Of a stretch of 64,000 bases of DNA, positions 21,881 to 33,032 are shown one piece after another. How positions within the stretch are numbered: position 1 is the first letter of the stretch; each line of letters begins with the position of its first letter. This stretch comes from Puccinia triticina (lineage: Eukaryota > Basidiomycota > Pucciniomycetes > Pucciniales > Pucciniaceae), in assembly GCF_026914185.1 (NCBI RefSeq), contig NC_070572.1, positions 744,001 to 808,000 of the forward strand, given 5' to 3'. The notes under the pieces are model-generated. The model did no database searches, was not told where the DNA came from, and saw only the letters and a program-made list of their open reading frames with translations. Position numbers and translations under genes: made by a program.

Positions 21881-22116
21881 TGTGGAGTAGTATAAATTTA
21901 AATTTACTTTAGTGCTGTGAAATGAAAAAGAGCTTGATCTGCAAAAAACCTTTGCTGGACCAGCGGGTACCCGCCAGCAAGTACTTGGTATACCTGCCCA
22001 GCACACGCCGGTGGGTGCCAGGTGCGGGTGCAGGTGTCAAGAATCTGCAAAATTTGAGGCAAGTACCCGCACCCGCAGTGGGTACCTGGGTGCGAGAGGC
22101 CATCTCTAGTGTCAGC

Positions 22117-22687
22117 ATCCATATTGGTGGTTCAGTTAGTATGCTAGTTGTGAGTATCCAAGTGTGATATGTCCCAAGCCAATCCTTCCCAGTCCCAATT
22201 AAACTGAGTCCACTGGGTTGCAACAGCTTTTTTGGAATGTCAGCAAAACCTCTTATGTTCTCAATTTGTCAAAATTCTTTACTTGCTAATTTAACTAAAT
22301 CCCTCTATTGGAGAGGGACCCTGCAAAGAAGGGAAGTGGAGGCAGCAGGTGTACATAGGGGGTTGTAGGTTTATGCCTGAACCCCAACACCTTTTTATCT
22401 GCTTCTCTAGAAATGATGAATTTCTCAGGGAGGAAGACACAGGATTACTGCCCCCCTCTTCCTTTCTTTCTACACTTGCCATGGGGAGCTGTGGCCCAGA
22501 AACCTGTAAAAATTACCAGGTGAGAAGCACCAGCTGGAATAAACACCATGATATGTGTTGTGACTTGATTCACAGTCTTATGTATTCTGCTGTGAATCTC
22601 TTCTGTGGAGTAGGGTACAGTCCCCAATGCCAGAGGCTCCTTGATGATAATAATCTACATTACCGTCATCATAATCATCACTTGAAA
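22117..22687. other. Intergenic between transposons
   Basis: No gene supported. The open frame that covers 22349-22810 runs across an element boundary and lacks motifs. Confidence 0.45.
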
Positions 22688-23145
22688 GGACCCAGGAAGC
22701 CCCCTATAGATGGGGGTAATGAAAATGTTAAATGTATGATTGTTTTGGCAAAAACTCAAAATGGTAGGCACAAAAATGGTATTAATGGGATTTTGGGCCC
22801 TCAATGGTAAGCACTTCAAGTGTATGAAATTTTTCCTGGGTAAGGGAGGGTAGTAATTAAGATGCATGGAATTCCTGAGAGTGCAACAGAAACCCCCCCA
22901 CCCCCCTCAGCAGCACACCTTGGCTTACTTTGGTACCCCACCTTGGTTCCCAGGTTTTTTTTTTTTTTTTGCAAACACCCCTCCCCCCCCTTTGCAGCAA
23001 TGGTAGGCATTACAAATGTATGGAAACTGGGAAATCCCCTGAGTGTAGGTATGAAATGTGCATGAATGGAGTCAAAAAATGTGAGAATTTTGGTGAAATT
23101 CTGGATTTTACATTACCCCAATTTATAGGGGGTTTCCTGGGTGCC
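22688..23145. mobile_element. 458-bp inverted-repeat element with 9-bp direct flanks
   Basis: The left end (GGACCCAGGAAGCCCCCTAT) and the complement of the right end (ggcacccaggaaaccccctata) match with one indel and one substitution, and the match extends over a further ggggtaatg block. The 9-bp sequence CACTTGAAA flanks both sides (22679-22687, 23146-23154). A 9-bp duplication suggests a Mutator-like origin; the terminal repeat is shorter than typical for that group. No coding capacity; it contains C- and T-runs. Confidence 0.7.
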
Positions 23146-23310
23146 CACTTGAAAAATGTTTTGTTAGCCACAATCTCCACCATATGGAACATGTTGCATC
23201 TATTTACTGTACAATCAACCTTAACTGGAATTCTCCTGTACTGCACAAGGCTGTGCATCTTCATATAGGTTTCTTTTACTTTTACTCTTTCATGTGTTTT
23301 TGTTACCTAA

Positions 23311-23460
23311 GGCCCCGTTTGGCTGCTGTATTATATGTCATGAATGGCTGAATTTGGGACGCGCGACCCAAAGTTTGCCACCAAAACTCTGAAACCCCCG
23401 GGGGTTGCATGTCATAAATTCAACCATTTATGATGTATAACGCGGCAGCCAAACGGGGCC
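23311..23460. mobile_element. PIF/Harbinger-like MITE, 150 bp
   Basis: The terminal inverted repeat starts GGCCCCGTTTGGCTGC on both ends, extends about 45 bp imperfectly, and is flanked by TAA on both sides (23308-23310, 23461-23463). A 3-bp TAA target and a GGCCCCGTTTGG-type terminus fit PIF/Harbinger MITEs. It ends 220 bp upstream of the secreted-protein gene start. Confidence 0.8.
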
Positions 23461-23680
23461 TAAGAATTTTACCTCATACTTTGGAAGAAACACTGTGATA
23501 TGAAGAACATACAAAGCATGCACCCTCTACTGAAATTGGAGCTTCGGAAAGGCTTGCCCACCACTGCCCCGCAAGCTCCACACATACATAACTACAAACT
23601 CTCACCACAGGGGGTCCAAATATTATAAAAGGCAGTTGCCATTTCTTGTTTATCAGATCACAGAATCAGATCCACACAAG

Positions 23681-25572
23681 ATGCCCAACTCTTGTTTGAG
23701 GGTTGCTTTTATAGTATGCAGCTTCCTAATGTTTGGCTTACAAGTAGTTTACCCAATGGAGGACATGATAATTGATGAGGTAGGCCCTGTCTCACCATCC
23801 CACATTGGAGATACTACCATGGATGCTAGGGACTATATGGATGAAGCTGTACCCATGACTGAGCAACAATCCAACACTTTCAAGAGGCCTTGAGAAAAAT
23901 TGATTGCAAGCAATTCAGATCAATCATCTCAAGAAGGTAAGGCTACCCTTCTAGATAAAATGATCATAAATCTGGAGGGTAAAACCAAGAAAAATTGATT
24001 TGAATCTTCTCTGATTTTCTTGGGGATTCATCTCCTCAGGTATCCATACTAAATCTACTGTGTCAAAAAAACTCAGGATAAATGGTGGAGCAGACTTGGA
24101 AAGAATCACAAAGCAACATCATAAAACATTAGACAATTTTGATACTTGGAAGTCTAGTGTCTTAAACATGAGCTTATCTAATGCTCAGCTTACTAGAATT
24201 CAAATCCAGGTGGAAGAGATCAGAAATGCAGTGCATGGTTTATTTGAAAAAAGGATTTATGAGCTTCTAGATCAGCCATATAAACCCAAGGGATTGGAAT
24301 TAATGGTTTCTGGAGAGGTCTTATCCATGGAGCAATGGGAAGGCATTTGTCTCAATTTGGTGGCTGATATTCACAAAATATGGGAATCTCCAGAGATTAT
24401 GAATAAAGATGATTCAATCCCACTAATCAGAAAAGGAAGTGATTTAATGATTGATTTCTTTATTGATTTACAAAATCTTGGAATAATCAACAAGAACCGT
24501 CTCTCTGATTTCTTAAACAAAGAGGATGGGTCACGGATCATATCATCTTATGCCTACTACAGGTTCTGTAAACCACAATGGGAAGTATACAAGCTTTACA
24601 TGAACTTCAATGTTAAACTAAGTCTTCTAGAAAGCCCTAAAACAGAAAAGATGGTGGATCTTTTGGAAGGTTAGTCTTGAATATAAAAATTAACTGATCA
24701 TGCAAAATTTCTGAGAGGCTGATAATTGGTATTATTCTCTCACATCTTTCAAATATGAAGTTTTGAATGATGATGCATGGAGAAAAATTGAATTTGAATA
24801 CCTAAAACATCAAATCATTGCATATACTAAAGATCCTACAAAAGGTTATGTTGAACCCATTGAAGATGTGTGTGAGATGTTCCTTGAATTAGCATCACCA
24901 AGCCCCATTTCCAAAATCTCAGCAACAAAAGTGAAAAATTTCATTAATGATGCCATGGAACATTTGGGGTATGGAATAGATGAAGAAATTACTGGCAGAT
25001 TTGGGTTGGATGCAACATCCTTGATTGAAACCAAGTTTGTATATGATATGATTAGCTTCATACTGCGTTATCACAAAGATGTTACACCTGAAAATCAGGG
25101 AGACATGTTTTCCATTACCGCCCAGGCACTTGAGGCTGGTGTAATGATGCTATCAAGTTTATATCACTCAATTTATTCCAGGGCTAAAGAATATAAAAAC
25201 CAAATAGGCAACATGCCTTGGAAACCTGATTTCTTGGTGAATGAAAATGAAAACAGATGGATTTCACTCTTTTCAGCAAGTGAAAAAGAGAAAGCAGAAA
25301 TAGAAAATTTGGTTCAAGATCAAAAATTAAAGCTGAGCTCAGAAAAACTCAACCATCTTGTTGCAAAAAGAAACAAGTACTTTTCCTTATTTGACCAAAT
25401 TCAGAATTGGGAGGGTGAAAAAAAGTTTGATTTTGGTATTTTCACTTTATTTGTACACTTCAAGAAATCTTATTATAAAATCTTTGACTATTATGAACAT
25501 TTATTCCAAAAAAACCTTTCAAGAGAGGATTTACATGAAGAAATTAAAGATTTTGAATTTACTGAAGGTTAA
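23681..25572 (+). pseudogene. Secreted-protein paralog A, in-frame stop in exon 1
   Basis: Unknown function; a candidate secreted protein of a lineage-specific family. Exon 1 (23681-23936) begins with a signal-peptide-like stretch (MPNSCLRVAFIVCSFLMFGL). Intron 23937-24039 (GTAAGG...CTCAG) and intron 24670-24760 (GTTAGT...GAAG) are both phase 1; exons 2 and 3 are 24040-24669 and 24761-25572. The splice phases match copy B at 28358-30315, but an in-frame TGA at 23891-23893 interrupts exon 1; no alternative splice rescues the frame. The mature part is helical and rich in charged and aromatic residues, with shared motifs SRIISSYAYYRFC, YMNFNVKLSLLE, ENENRWISLFS. About 565 codons in all. It ends 28 residues earlier than B. 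Without the stop it would be an ordinary three-exon gene, so a recent loss or an assembly error is possible. Confidence 0.68.
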
Positions 25573-26455
25573 GGATTTTAGTTGAGGTTCCCTTGCTTTG
25601 GTCTTAGCTCTCAAGTCTAAAAAATTGTTTCTACACCCTCTTCTATTCCATATCAAAGCATGTTCTGTAATGGAAGGATCTGTTTCACTTCCAGATAGTC
25701 TTTCAATTTTCTTGATCACATCTTTGGATTTCCCATTGTGACAGCCAAGTTCAACATCTCTGCTTTGCTATTTCCCTTTTTCCACAAATTTCTTGAAGGT
25801 TGAATTAACCAAGCTCAAATGCACATTTACTGTGCAAAAGCAGCTATTATGTACCCGCGTAGAGTTACAAAGGCAGATAGAATAGAGCATCCCATATTTC
25901 AACTGGGGGCAGTTGAGCAAGTATTTCTTGTAGTTTACTCTGTACTGATGCTCTTCACAAATCAAAGGAATACAAATCTTGAAAATCAAAGGAATACAAA
26001 TCTTGAGCAATATCGCACTGCACTTAGATTCTTTGAGGCCCCATCAATCTGGTTGAAGCTGGTGATTTGAGTGTGGAACAATGGACAGTATCACAAGTTC
26101 GGATGATATCTGTAACCTGAGAGGATAAAAATTGGAATAGATCATAAGCCTTTCAAGTTTGACTTCGCACAATGCAGATGCCAACAATGACAATGGCTAT
26201 ATTCATGATTGACAATCTTATCTTAATCACTCTCCCCCTTGAGAAACACCCGGTCCTTTTTACCTAGTGGGGAGATGATTTATGCGTTGTTTGATTATTA
26301 CAAAAAAATTAGCCCTGAGGAGTGACTATATGTTGCACAGTTCATGGAGATTATTAGATGGGTGTATATTGTTTAAACACTGGCTGTTTATGATAGTAAA
26401 TGCCATAATCATGAAGGGTTACAGACTCAAGAGAGAGTTTTTTTTTTTTCTAATC
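25573..26455. other. Intergenic between paralog A and uroporphyrinogen-III synthase
   Basis: Tail-to-tail spacer with AT-rich sequence. A short direct repeat (aaatcaaaggaatacaaatcttga, split for brevity) occurs twice at about 25967-26006. A T run at 26441-26450 abuts the synthase 3' end. No gene seen. Confidence 0.5.
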
Positions 26456-27817
26456 TTAAAGGGTGGAAGAGTCAGACGAAAGACGATTATCAAACTCTAG
26501 GATAGCACGTAAAAGGCTAGAAGGGTTTGGCTTGAGGGGGACGACCTGAGGGTGGAAAGCGAAGTGGCTGGCGAGGAAGGCAGCGGTCGTTGAGCCGATA
26601 GCGGCGATCTTGACCGAGTCGAGGTGGAGCAGATCGTGGCTGAAGCTTGAGGCGGGCGGATTCCTCTGGAGAGATAGGAACTTGAGCTTGATCTGGACGA
26701 GGAGGTCGTTGATGTTCTCGAGGACTATCCGGCTCGAGTTCGGGCTAAAGAAGACCAGCCAATCGTTCTTCTTCTTCGCCCGATTCCCAGCCCGTCTCAT
26801 CTCCGCAAGCTCTTCTTTGATCTCTTCTTCCATCCGCCTCCGCTCCTCGTCCCCTTCTTCTTTGCCTCTCTTATCCTCATCTTGTCTTCTCCGATCATCA
26901 CCGCCGGACTCAGGCGAGCAGTCGTGGTTAGGAAACAACTCGTGTGGCTCGAAACGCGGCTGCGTTTCGGGCTCAACCGAGTAGACTCTTGTCGGTACTA
27001 ATTCGAACCGGATTCGTCCCGTGCGCTCATCCTTACCATTCTCTTCTCTTTCTGCTCCGTTTTCTTCGTTGTGTTTTGATAGGTTTTCACTCAGACTTGA
27101 GTCTTGATGGCTGCCGATCAGATATAGCAGTCGGACTGTAGTCGGGCTAGTTGTGGCACAATATGCCCCTTCTTCAGTTTTGGTATCCTGATGTTTCTGG
27201 TGACCATTCAAATTGCTTCTTTGAGATTGTTTTGTACCTTTCCTAGAGAAGTAGTTTTTGATAAATTCAGCTAGTTTGTGCCCCGAACCCGATTCATTAT
27301 GGCCCAAGATCTCGATCTCGTGGTTGAGCGGATTAGGGAAGATTGCAGGATTGCTGAAGTTGTTCAAGCGGGCAAGAGCATTGTGAGTGCTCGGGCCGAC
27401 GACGAAGAATGGGATCGTGCGCCAATCTGAAGCGGACTGTTCTTGTTGCTGGCCCTGGCTAGTTTCCTGGTTAAGTTTCTTGATGGCCAGTTGGAGGGAG
27501 TCGACCGATCGAGCACTAGTCACCACCACGCCATCGAGCATCAACCGTCTTGCACCCATCTTGATCAACTTGGCTAGCTCGCCAACCTCTTCCTCTGAAA
27601 CTTTCGTCCGCAGAATCGGCACAAATATCGGTTGGTACGCCCCCGTCGAAGCGAAAGTCTTGGTGTACTCATCCTCCGAATATCCAGTTGATTCGTTGGG
27701 GGTCTTGAAGAAGATTATGTTCTGCTTTTTCTCCGCAATAGAGGAACCGTTCATTCTGATCGACGCATGTCGTCGAGATCTACAACAATCCATTTTTGTT
27801 TGCGTCATTAAAGGCAT
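26456..27817 (-). CDS. HEM4: Uroporphyrinogen-III synthase
   Basis: Fourth step of heme synthesis: closes hydroxymethylbilane to uroporphyrinogen III with inversion of ring D. An intronless frame of 453 codons. Domain 1 has the expected VVVTSARSVDSL and PFFVVGPSTHNAL segments; domain 2 ends with DWLVFFSPNSSRI and VKIAAIGSTTAAFLAS. Between them lies a long low-complexity insert (about residues 195-330), rich in Glu, Lys and Arg, making the protein much longer than the usual 260-300 residues. The first in-frame ATG is 27817; the ATG at 27754 lies just before the first strand (NIIFFKTPN) and could be the true start. The gene sits between the two secreted paralogs, on the strand of copy B. Confidence 0.87.
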   Translation of the reverse strand: MPLMTQTKMDCCRSRRHASIRMNGSSIAEKKQNIIFFKTPNESTGYSEDEYTKTFASTGAYQPIFVPILRTKVSEEEVGELAKLIKMGARRLMLDGVVVTSARSVDSLQLAIKKLNQETSQGQQQEQSASDWRTIPFFVVGPSTHNALARLNNFSNPAIFPNPLNHEIEILGHNESGSGHKLAEFIKNYFSRKGTKQSQRSNLNGHQKHQDTKTEEGAYCATTSPTTVRLLYLIGSHQDSSLSENLSKHNEENGAEREENGKDERTGRIRFELVPTRVYSVEPETQPRFEPHELFPNHDCSPESGGDDRRRQDEDKRGKEEGDEERRRMEEEIKEELAEMRRAGNRAKKKNDWLVFFSPNSSRIVLENINDLLVQIKLKFLSLQRNPPASSFSHDLLHLDSVKIAAIGSTTAAFLASHFAFHPQVVPLKPNPSSLLRAILEFDNRLSSDSSTL

Positions 27818-28357
27818 GTGAAATGTTCGTGAAATCTGGCTATTCGGAGCATGTCAACGCTGTCGCATGTCACCGACAATTAATCAAAAAACTGGGCATA
27901 AAACTTGGGGGTTTGTTTTTCTTGTTTTTCCAAAAATTGCAATGCGGGGCTACATAGCTCAACAAAGTCCCTCCAGACTTCAGGCCCCCGGGGGTAGGCT
28001 GAACTCGCAAAGCACTGGCCTGGTAAGATTTCTTGCTTCAATGATATGTTTTCATTGTTTCAGAGAAAGTGTGGTCTTGTAGGGCTTGTAGCATCCTTTG
28101 AGAAACTCTACATCAGACCAAATTAGAAACAAATAAAAACTAAAAAGAGAGAAAAGAGAAAGGTGAAAAACTGACGGTGAAAATAATTAAAAGAAGAGCA
28201 ACCAAATAATGGTGAAAATAATGAGAAGGAGAGTGATTAAAAAATGATAACAATAATTCAGATAAATCTTTTACATTAATCTTGAGTCTTGCACAATCAT
28301 GGCTGGTAGCAAAACTAACAAGTGTTGTCTTGAGAAACACCTCAGGCAACAAGGTAC
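27818..28357. other. Intergenic between synthase start and paralog B end
   Basis: It probably contains the synthase promoter (minus strand). AG-rich 28130-28230. No gene seen. Confidence 0.5.
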
Positions 28358-30315
28358 CTAATTATTGTGTAATAGCCAGCCAACCCACCTGGGGTCATCT
28401 GCATAGTTGTCATAGAAGGTGATCTTCTCCATTTCTTCATGTAACTTTTCTCTGGTAATGTTGTTGCGGATTAAATCATCATAATGCTCAATAATAGTAT
28501 AATAAGCTTGCTTGAAGTGCTTGATGAGACTTAATAACCCACTTTCAACGCTTTCTTCATCATCCCGGGAGATGATTTTGTAAAATGCGTAGTCATATCT
28601 TGCATTGAGATATGTGGTTGTTTGAATGTGTTTCTTTCTTTTCAGCTTTTCAAAGTTTGGCTTCAAGGTGGCATGTCCAAACAAATCCACAATTTCTTCT
28701 ACCTGCTTTCCACTAACTGAAAAGAGTGAAATCCATCTGTTTTCATTTTCATCCACCAAGAAATCAGGTTTCCAAGGGGTTGGGTCCAATTCATCTTCAT
28801 AATATCTAGCCCTGATATATAGTCTGTGATATAAGCTTGAAAGCCACATAACTCCAGCTTCAATTGCCCACATTTTGTCATAAGACAAGCTCTCTTGATT
28901 TTCAGGAATTGAAATATCTTTGTGGTGACGCAGGAGGTAACTAATCATGTCATATACAAGCTTTGTTTTGATCAATGAGTTTGCTTCAATTTCATCCCTT
29001 TCTGCAACTTCTGTCTTGAATTCATCTCCTAAATGCTTCATGGAATGGTTGATGAAATCTTGCATATTCTCCACAGAGACTTTGTCCATGTGTTCCAATT
29101 CAATGAACCTGTTGAATAAATGTTCCATCTGATAAGGAATTTCTTGGGGAGCATCTTTAGTATATGCCATGATTTGAGCCTTGAGGTAGTCAAATTCAAT
29201 TTTTCTCCAGGCATCCTCTTCCAAAACTGAAAATTGTGAAGCAGATACAAAAATATTTTCAATAAGCCCTCCAGCAATTTTGGTTGGTTCTAAAAATTTA
29301 CTATATTTGACTTACCTTTCAAAAGATCCCCCATTTTTGCTGTTGCAGGGCCTTCTAGAAGACTTAGTTTGATATTAAAATTCATGTAAATCTTGCACAT
29401 GTCCCACGTGGGTTGACAAAATCTGTTGAAGGCATAAGATGAGATGATCCGTGAACCACCCTCCTTGTTAAGAAAATTGGAGAGACAGTTCTTGGTGATA
29501 ATTTCAAGATTTTGTAAGTCAATGAAGAAATCAATCATGATATCACTTCCTTTTCTAATGAATGAGATTGATTCATCTTTATTGGTTGGTTCCAATAATT
29601 CCCATATCTTGTGGATATCTGCAACTGCATTCAGCCAGATCAACTCTAATCTCTCAGTGATTGATAAAGCAACATATCCATTGATCTGTCAATGATTGAC
29701 AGAACCATTGGTGGCTGAGAATTCACAGGGAAGATCTTCCAGCTCTGAGATCCGTTTTTTGAATAGATTTCTAAGTGCATTTCTGATCTCCTTCATCTTT
29801 CCTTTAACTTGAACAAGTTTGTCCTCAGGTAATTTCATCTCTAGAACAGCACACTTCCAGATATCAAAATTCATCAATGTCTTTTTGTAGCATTGCTTTG
29901 TGCTTTCCAGATCTTGACCAGTTTCTGTTTGAAGTTGTTTTGAATCTTTGCTCATTTCAGGTTTGTTACGAATAGCGGAGTAAATCAAACAGCCAAAAGA
30001 AAGGAAAAAAGAGTAGCATTAAGTTTTCCAGTTTGTCTATTTGAATCTCCACCGTTAAGAAAAAAAAAAGAGTAGAAAGTTATCCCTACGTTCAAGAGAT
30101 TTGCTTGTGATCAGTCTGTCTGAAGATGCTTCCCCATTTATGGGTAAAACTTTATTTCCAAGGTCCCCGGTGTCTGTGGTAGTCCCTCTAGCACGCAATT
30201 CCGAGCCAGAGCTTATGTCGACAGGTAACATGGCCTTCATCGGCTCAACTACTTGAAAGCTGAAAATGTTCAAGCAGCATATAATGAAAGTAATACATAG
30301 ACGTGGATTGGGCAT
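28358..30315 (-). pseudogene. Secreted-protein paralog B, with in-frame stop and missing acceptor
   Basis: The inverted partner of copy A. Exon 1 (30090-30315) has a signal-peptide-like start (MPNPRLCITFIICCL) and a GTAGGG donor at the same codon phase as A. The second exon runs to 29316, where GTAAGT starts an intron ending at 29227; exon 3 is 29226-28358 (ends WLLHNN). Intron 2 matches A exactly in phase. Two faults: no AG acceptor in the right phase is found for intron 1 (a spliced start near 29990-29960 cannot be fixed), and a TGA at 29689-29691 interrupts exon 2; a 48-nt in-frame intron with a poor donor (GTCAAT) could remove that stop. Exon 3 is fully open, 288 codons. Sequence similarity to A runs over the whole length with conserved NRWISLFS and DMISYLLRHHKDI blocks. 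Function unknown. Confidence 0.65.
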
Positions 30316-30919
30316 ATTGCGGGTGTTTTGTGATCTGAAATGCTGAAGTGGGCGAAAATAAGATGGTGCAATTACCGCAGAAGTGAGATTTTTTGCCCTT
30401 GAATTTGTCCCTCCGTGAGGTGTTGCAGATTCTCCAGGTGACTATACTTGGGTTCCAGCGGCGAAAACTTGAAGGGGTATCTGGTTGACTGATTCAGTTT
30501 TACAGAACTGCGAACACTAGAAGTGTTGGAGCAGTGTTGGGCCGCCGCGGTGTGACGGCCACTAATCTTGGTACAGAGCTCCATACAAGCCCTGCTCATG
30601 GGATGGATGGACAATGCCAACAAAGCAGGGACTCTCAATGCGATGATCCTTCACTGCGACTGACTGGCAGTCGTTTCGCGGCTCGGCCATGCTCGACCAA
30701 ACACGGGCCTCCCAGGACCGTCACCTTGTTCTTGCATCTCTAGGCATAGAAAAGCGTCAGGGAAAACGCATCCTTGGACCAGAACCCCAGCGTGTTTTCA
30801 TTGAGGCGCGGGGCACATGACTATATACAATTTCACGAGGGACGGAGTCCCAGCGACAGAGAAGCGAGAGAGACTACTAGAATGGAGACCTTTTACCCGA
30901 GCGAACAATAGAGAGATCG
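30316..30919. other. Intergenic: upstream of paralog B and 3' flank of the next gene
   Basis: No gene supported. It should hold the B promoter and the terminator region of the 485-residue gene, both on the minus strand. The open frames here lack motifs. Confidence 0.5.
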
Positions 30920-33032
30920 TCACCAGGAAATAAAAATACAGAGCGAGAGGACGAGGGAGGAGGAGAGAAGATCTTGTAACTTCCGGATAAAACATTCTTG
31001 CATCCAGACGGTGGCTTCAGCACACGGCAGGAGTGCCGTCGCCAAAGCCCCCTTCGGGGCCGCGGGGGGTGTCACAGGCGCGAATGAGGCCGCACTTGAG
31101 AGAAGAGTCGTTAGCGGACTGGCGGCGAAGAAGGGGGAGCCGATCAGCATCCGAGGGCACGCAGATCTTGGGGGATGGGATCCGGAGAAAGGGGAGCTCA
31201 CGGCGGCCCAGAGGGTGTCGAGCTTGTCGAAGTCTTTGGCGCTCCGGAGGTAGAGCTCCTCGAGCGGACGGACGGCGTCTCTGAGCTTGGCGGTCCTCAG
31301 CGGACTCAAGAGGGCCGAGTCGAGCCTCGAGCGTAGCAGAGGAAGCCCCGACGCCGGCCGGGCCCCCTTGGCCGCCTCCTTGCTCGCGATGCTGCTGAGG
31401 TCCAACGGGGCCACCTTCGGACGCGCCGCCACTGGCGCCTTCTGAGCCCCGTCCCCGCCAAACGTCTCGTGTAAGATCCGCGCGAGCAAGTTTGCTGAGC
31501 CTGTGCATCGGAGTCAAATCTCAGCCAATGGCGCTGCTCACAAAGTGCGGGTTTCGCTGTCTACCTTGGACTGAGAGCGTTTTCGCTTGATCTTCCATCG
31601 GCGCGATCGTGTCGGGGCCCTTTTCCTCGGCGCATGTTCCCGCATCGTCGGTTTTCTTTTCGGCGAGGGTGGCGGTCATTGGGGCGTGATCGGACGGCAA
31701 AAGATCAGGATCAGGAACAACGACGATGGACCCCGAGCTCTCCTCCTCTGGCTCGTCTACGGCCTTTTCTTCGGCCTCGGTCACCTGGCTGGGCTCCTCT
31801 GGAACAACAGTCTTCACGTCCACAAAGGGAGACTCCATTGGACGCTCGTCTGCCTCGGAACTATCACGGGCATGCTCGCGCAGAAACTCTATCACTGTTT
31901 TTGGGTAGAAAAGCGGAAGAAAAAGAGCAAGCACCGTAAACATCTTGACCACCTCTTCTGCTTTTGTCGACGAGAAAAGGAAATGTCTGGTACTCACTTG
32001 AAAATAGCTCTTGGATCGGGGTCTTGTGCACGATCTCCTCCCAGCCTGACGCAGCATCAACAGTGCTTTCCTCGTTAAAGAACTTGAGGCGATCGTAGGT
32101 GGCTGAGAAGGCGTATCAGAAATCATCATTATCTGTGCGCCAAGTGCCGGGGGACAACGAAATCGCACATACCGGTCTGCACCTCCTCGATCTCAAAACA
32201 GTCGAAGTTCTCATCCACGATCCGCGAAATGATGCTGACCATGTCAGAGTCGGTGTACACGAAGTTCTCGTCAAGCTCGTCGCCCTTGAACATTCGTATC
32301 ACTGTTTGTTTTGGGCTTGAGTCGTAAGCTCGGTATCCCTTTTGGAAAGGGGAAAAAGAGGGGGGGGAAGACTGTACTTACAACACGGCTTCTTGGCTGC
32401 ATCCTTCGCATCCTTCTCGTCCTCTTCCTTGACTCCATCTCCAAGCTCCCGCTCTAAACACGTTATCAGGACAGAAATGACACCCCAAGGTTAGATGGTG
32501 TGAGCATCAGTAATCGTACTCGCGATTTTTCCAATACCTAGAGTAGACAGACAGAAGACATGAGGAGGATGTATGGCTGCTTACCGCTTTGAAGGATGGT
32601 CTTGATGATATGTTGGCTGAACTCGTCATGATCGTCGTGCAAGACACACCCCTTCCCGAACACGACCGGAGCGTGGTCCTGTTCGGCCTCGGGCTGAGCA
32701 TCCTTGGCGCCAACTACTGTCTCGTCATCTAACAAGAAATGCGGCCAGACGAAGAGGGAAAGGGCCGCGAAGGCCAGCAACGAAAGATCAGCTCCCCTGC
32801 GACACCTCTATACAACAACCAAGCAGACTTCTTGGGGGGTGGAAGGATCGGTCCAGCTGGAGCAGATGGCAAGGATGCTCTGCTCTGGAAGCAGCACAGA
32901 CCGGGCGGGGAAAGGGTCCCGCCGGATCAAGCGGGAAGGACATGTACCTTTGTGGCCAGGAGCGCTTATTCTCGTGTTCGCGATTGCCGACGAGAGGCTA
33001 GCGAGGCTTTCGCGGGAAGAGATATCAGTCAT
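30920..33032 (-). CDS. Eight-exon gene, 485 residues, unknown function; all introns phase 1
   Basis: I do not recognise the family. Exons (transcription order): 33032-32948, 32728-32585, 32537-32520, 32453-32382, 32301-32173, 32102-31998, 31894-31565, 31494-30920. Each junction is GT-AG and joins in phase, and every intron falls after the first base of a codon. The conserved-looking core is residues 30-210: FGKGCVLHDDHDEFSQHI, then MFKGDELDENFVYTDSDM, then DENFDCFEIEEV, then a helical WEEIVHKTPIQELF. The middle is acidic (Glu-rich), the C-terminal third Ala/Leu-rich and basic. No signal peptide or membrane helix. Two exons are tiny (18 and 72 bp). The start was chosen because it joins exactly in phase to exon 2; an alternative start at 32780 would read through the exon 2 acceptor and give a hydrophobic N terminus. 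Confidence 0.72.

Larger units (their letters stand above)
19692..22108. mobile_element. Non-autonomous hAT-like DNA transposon, 2.4 kb, with 8-bp target duplication
   Basis: The ends form the inverted repeat TAGAGATGGC / GCCATCTCTA, and both sides carry the exact 8-bp duplication GTGTCAGC (19684-19691 and 22109-22116). An 8-bp duplication plus a TAGAGATGGC-type terminus are hallmarks of the hAT superfamily. No full transposase is present. Subterminal blocks rich in gggtaccc and acacgccgg occur near both ends in direct orientation. A repeated motif tgtcagccttagag occurs at 19881, 20971 and 21164. The interior also contains the long palindrome at 21329-21597 and a block that recurs at 56959-57076. 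One short basic open frame lies at 21647-21880. Confidence 0.85.

Noticed and set aside
23891..23893. TGA in secreted paralog A as a selenocysteine codon or programmed readthrough
   Set aside because: Fungi lack standard selenocysteine decoding, no partner signal is visible, and copy B has Ser at the aligned place.
32538..32780. Alternative start giving a signal-peptide-like N terminus for the 485-residue gene
   Set aside because: It reads through a good TTGTTAG acceptor; the upstream exon joins exactly in phase there, and the same phase recurs at all later introns.
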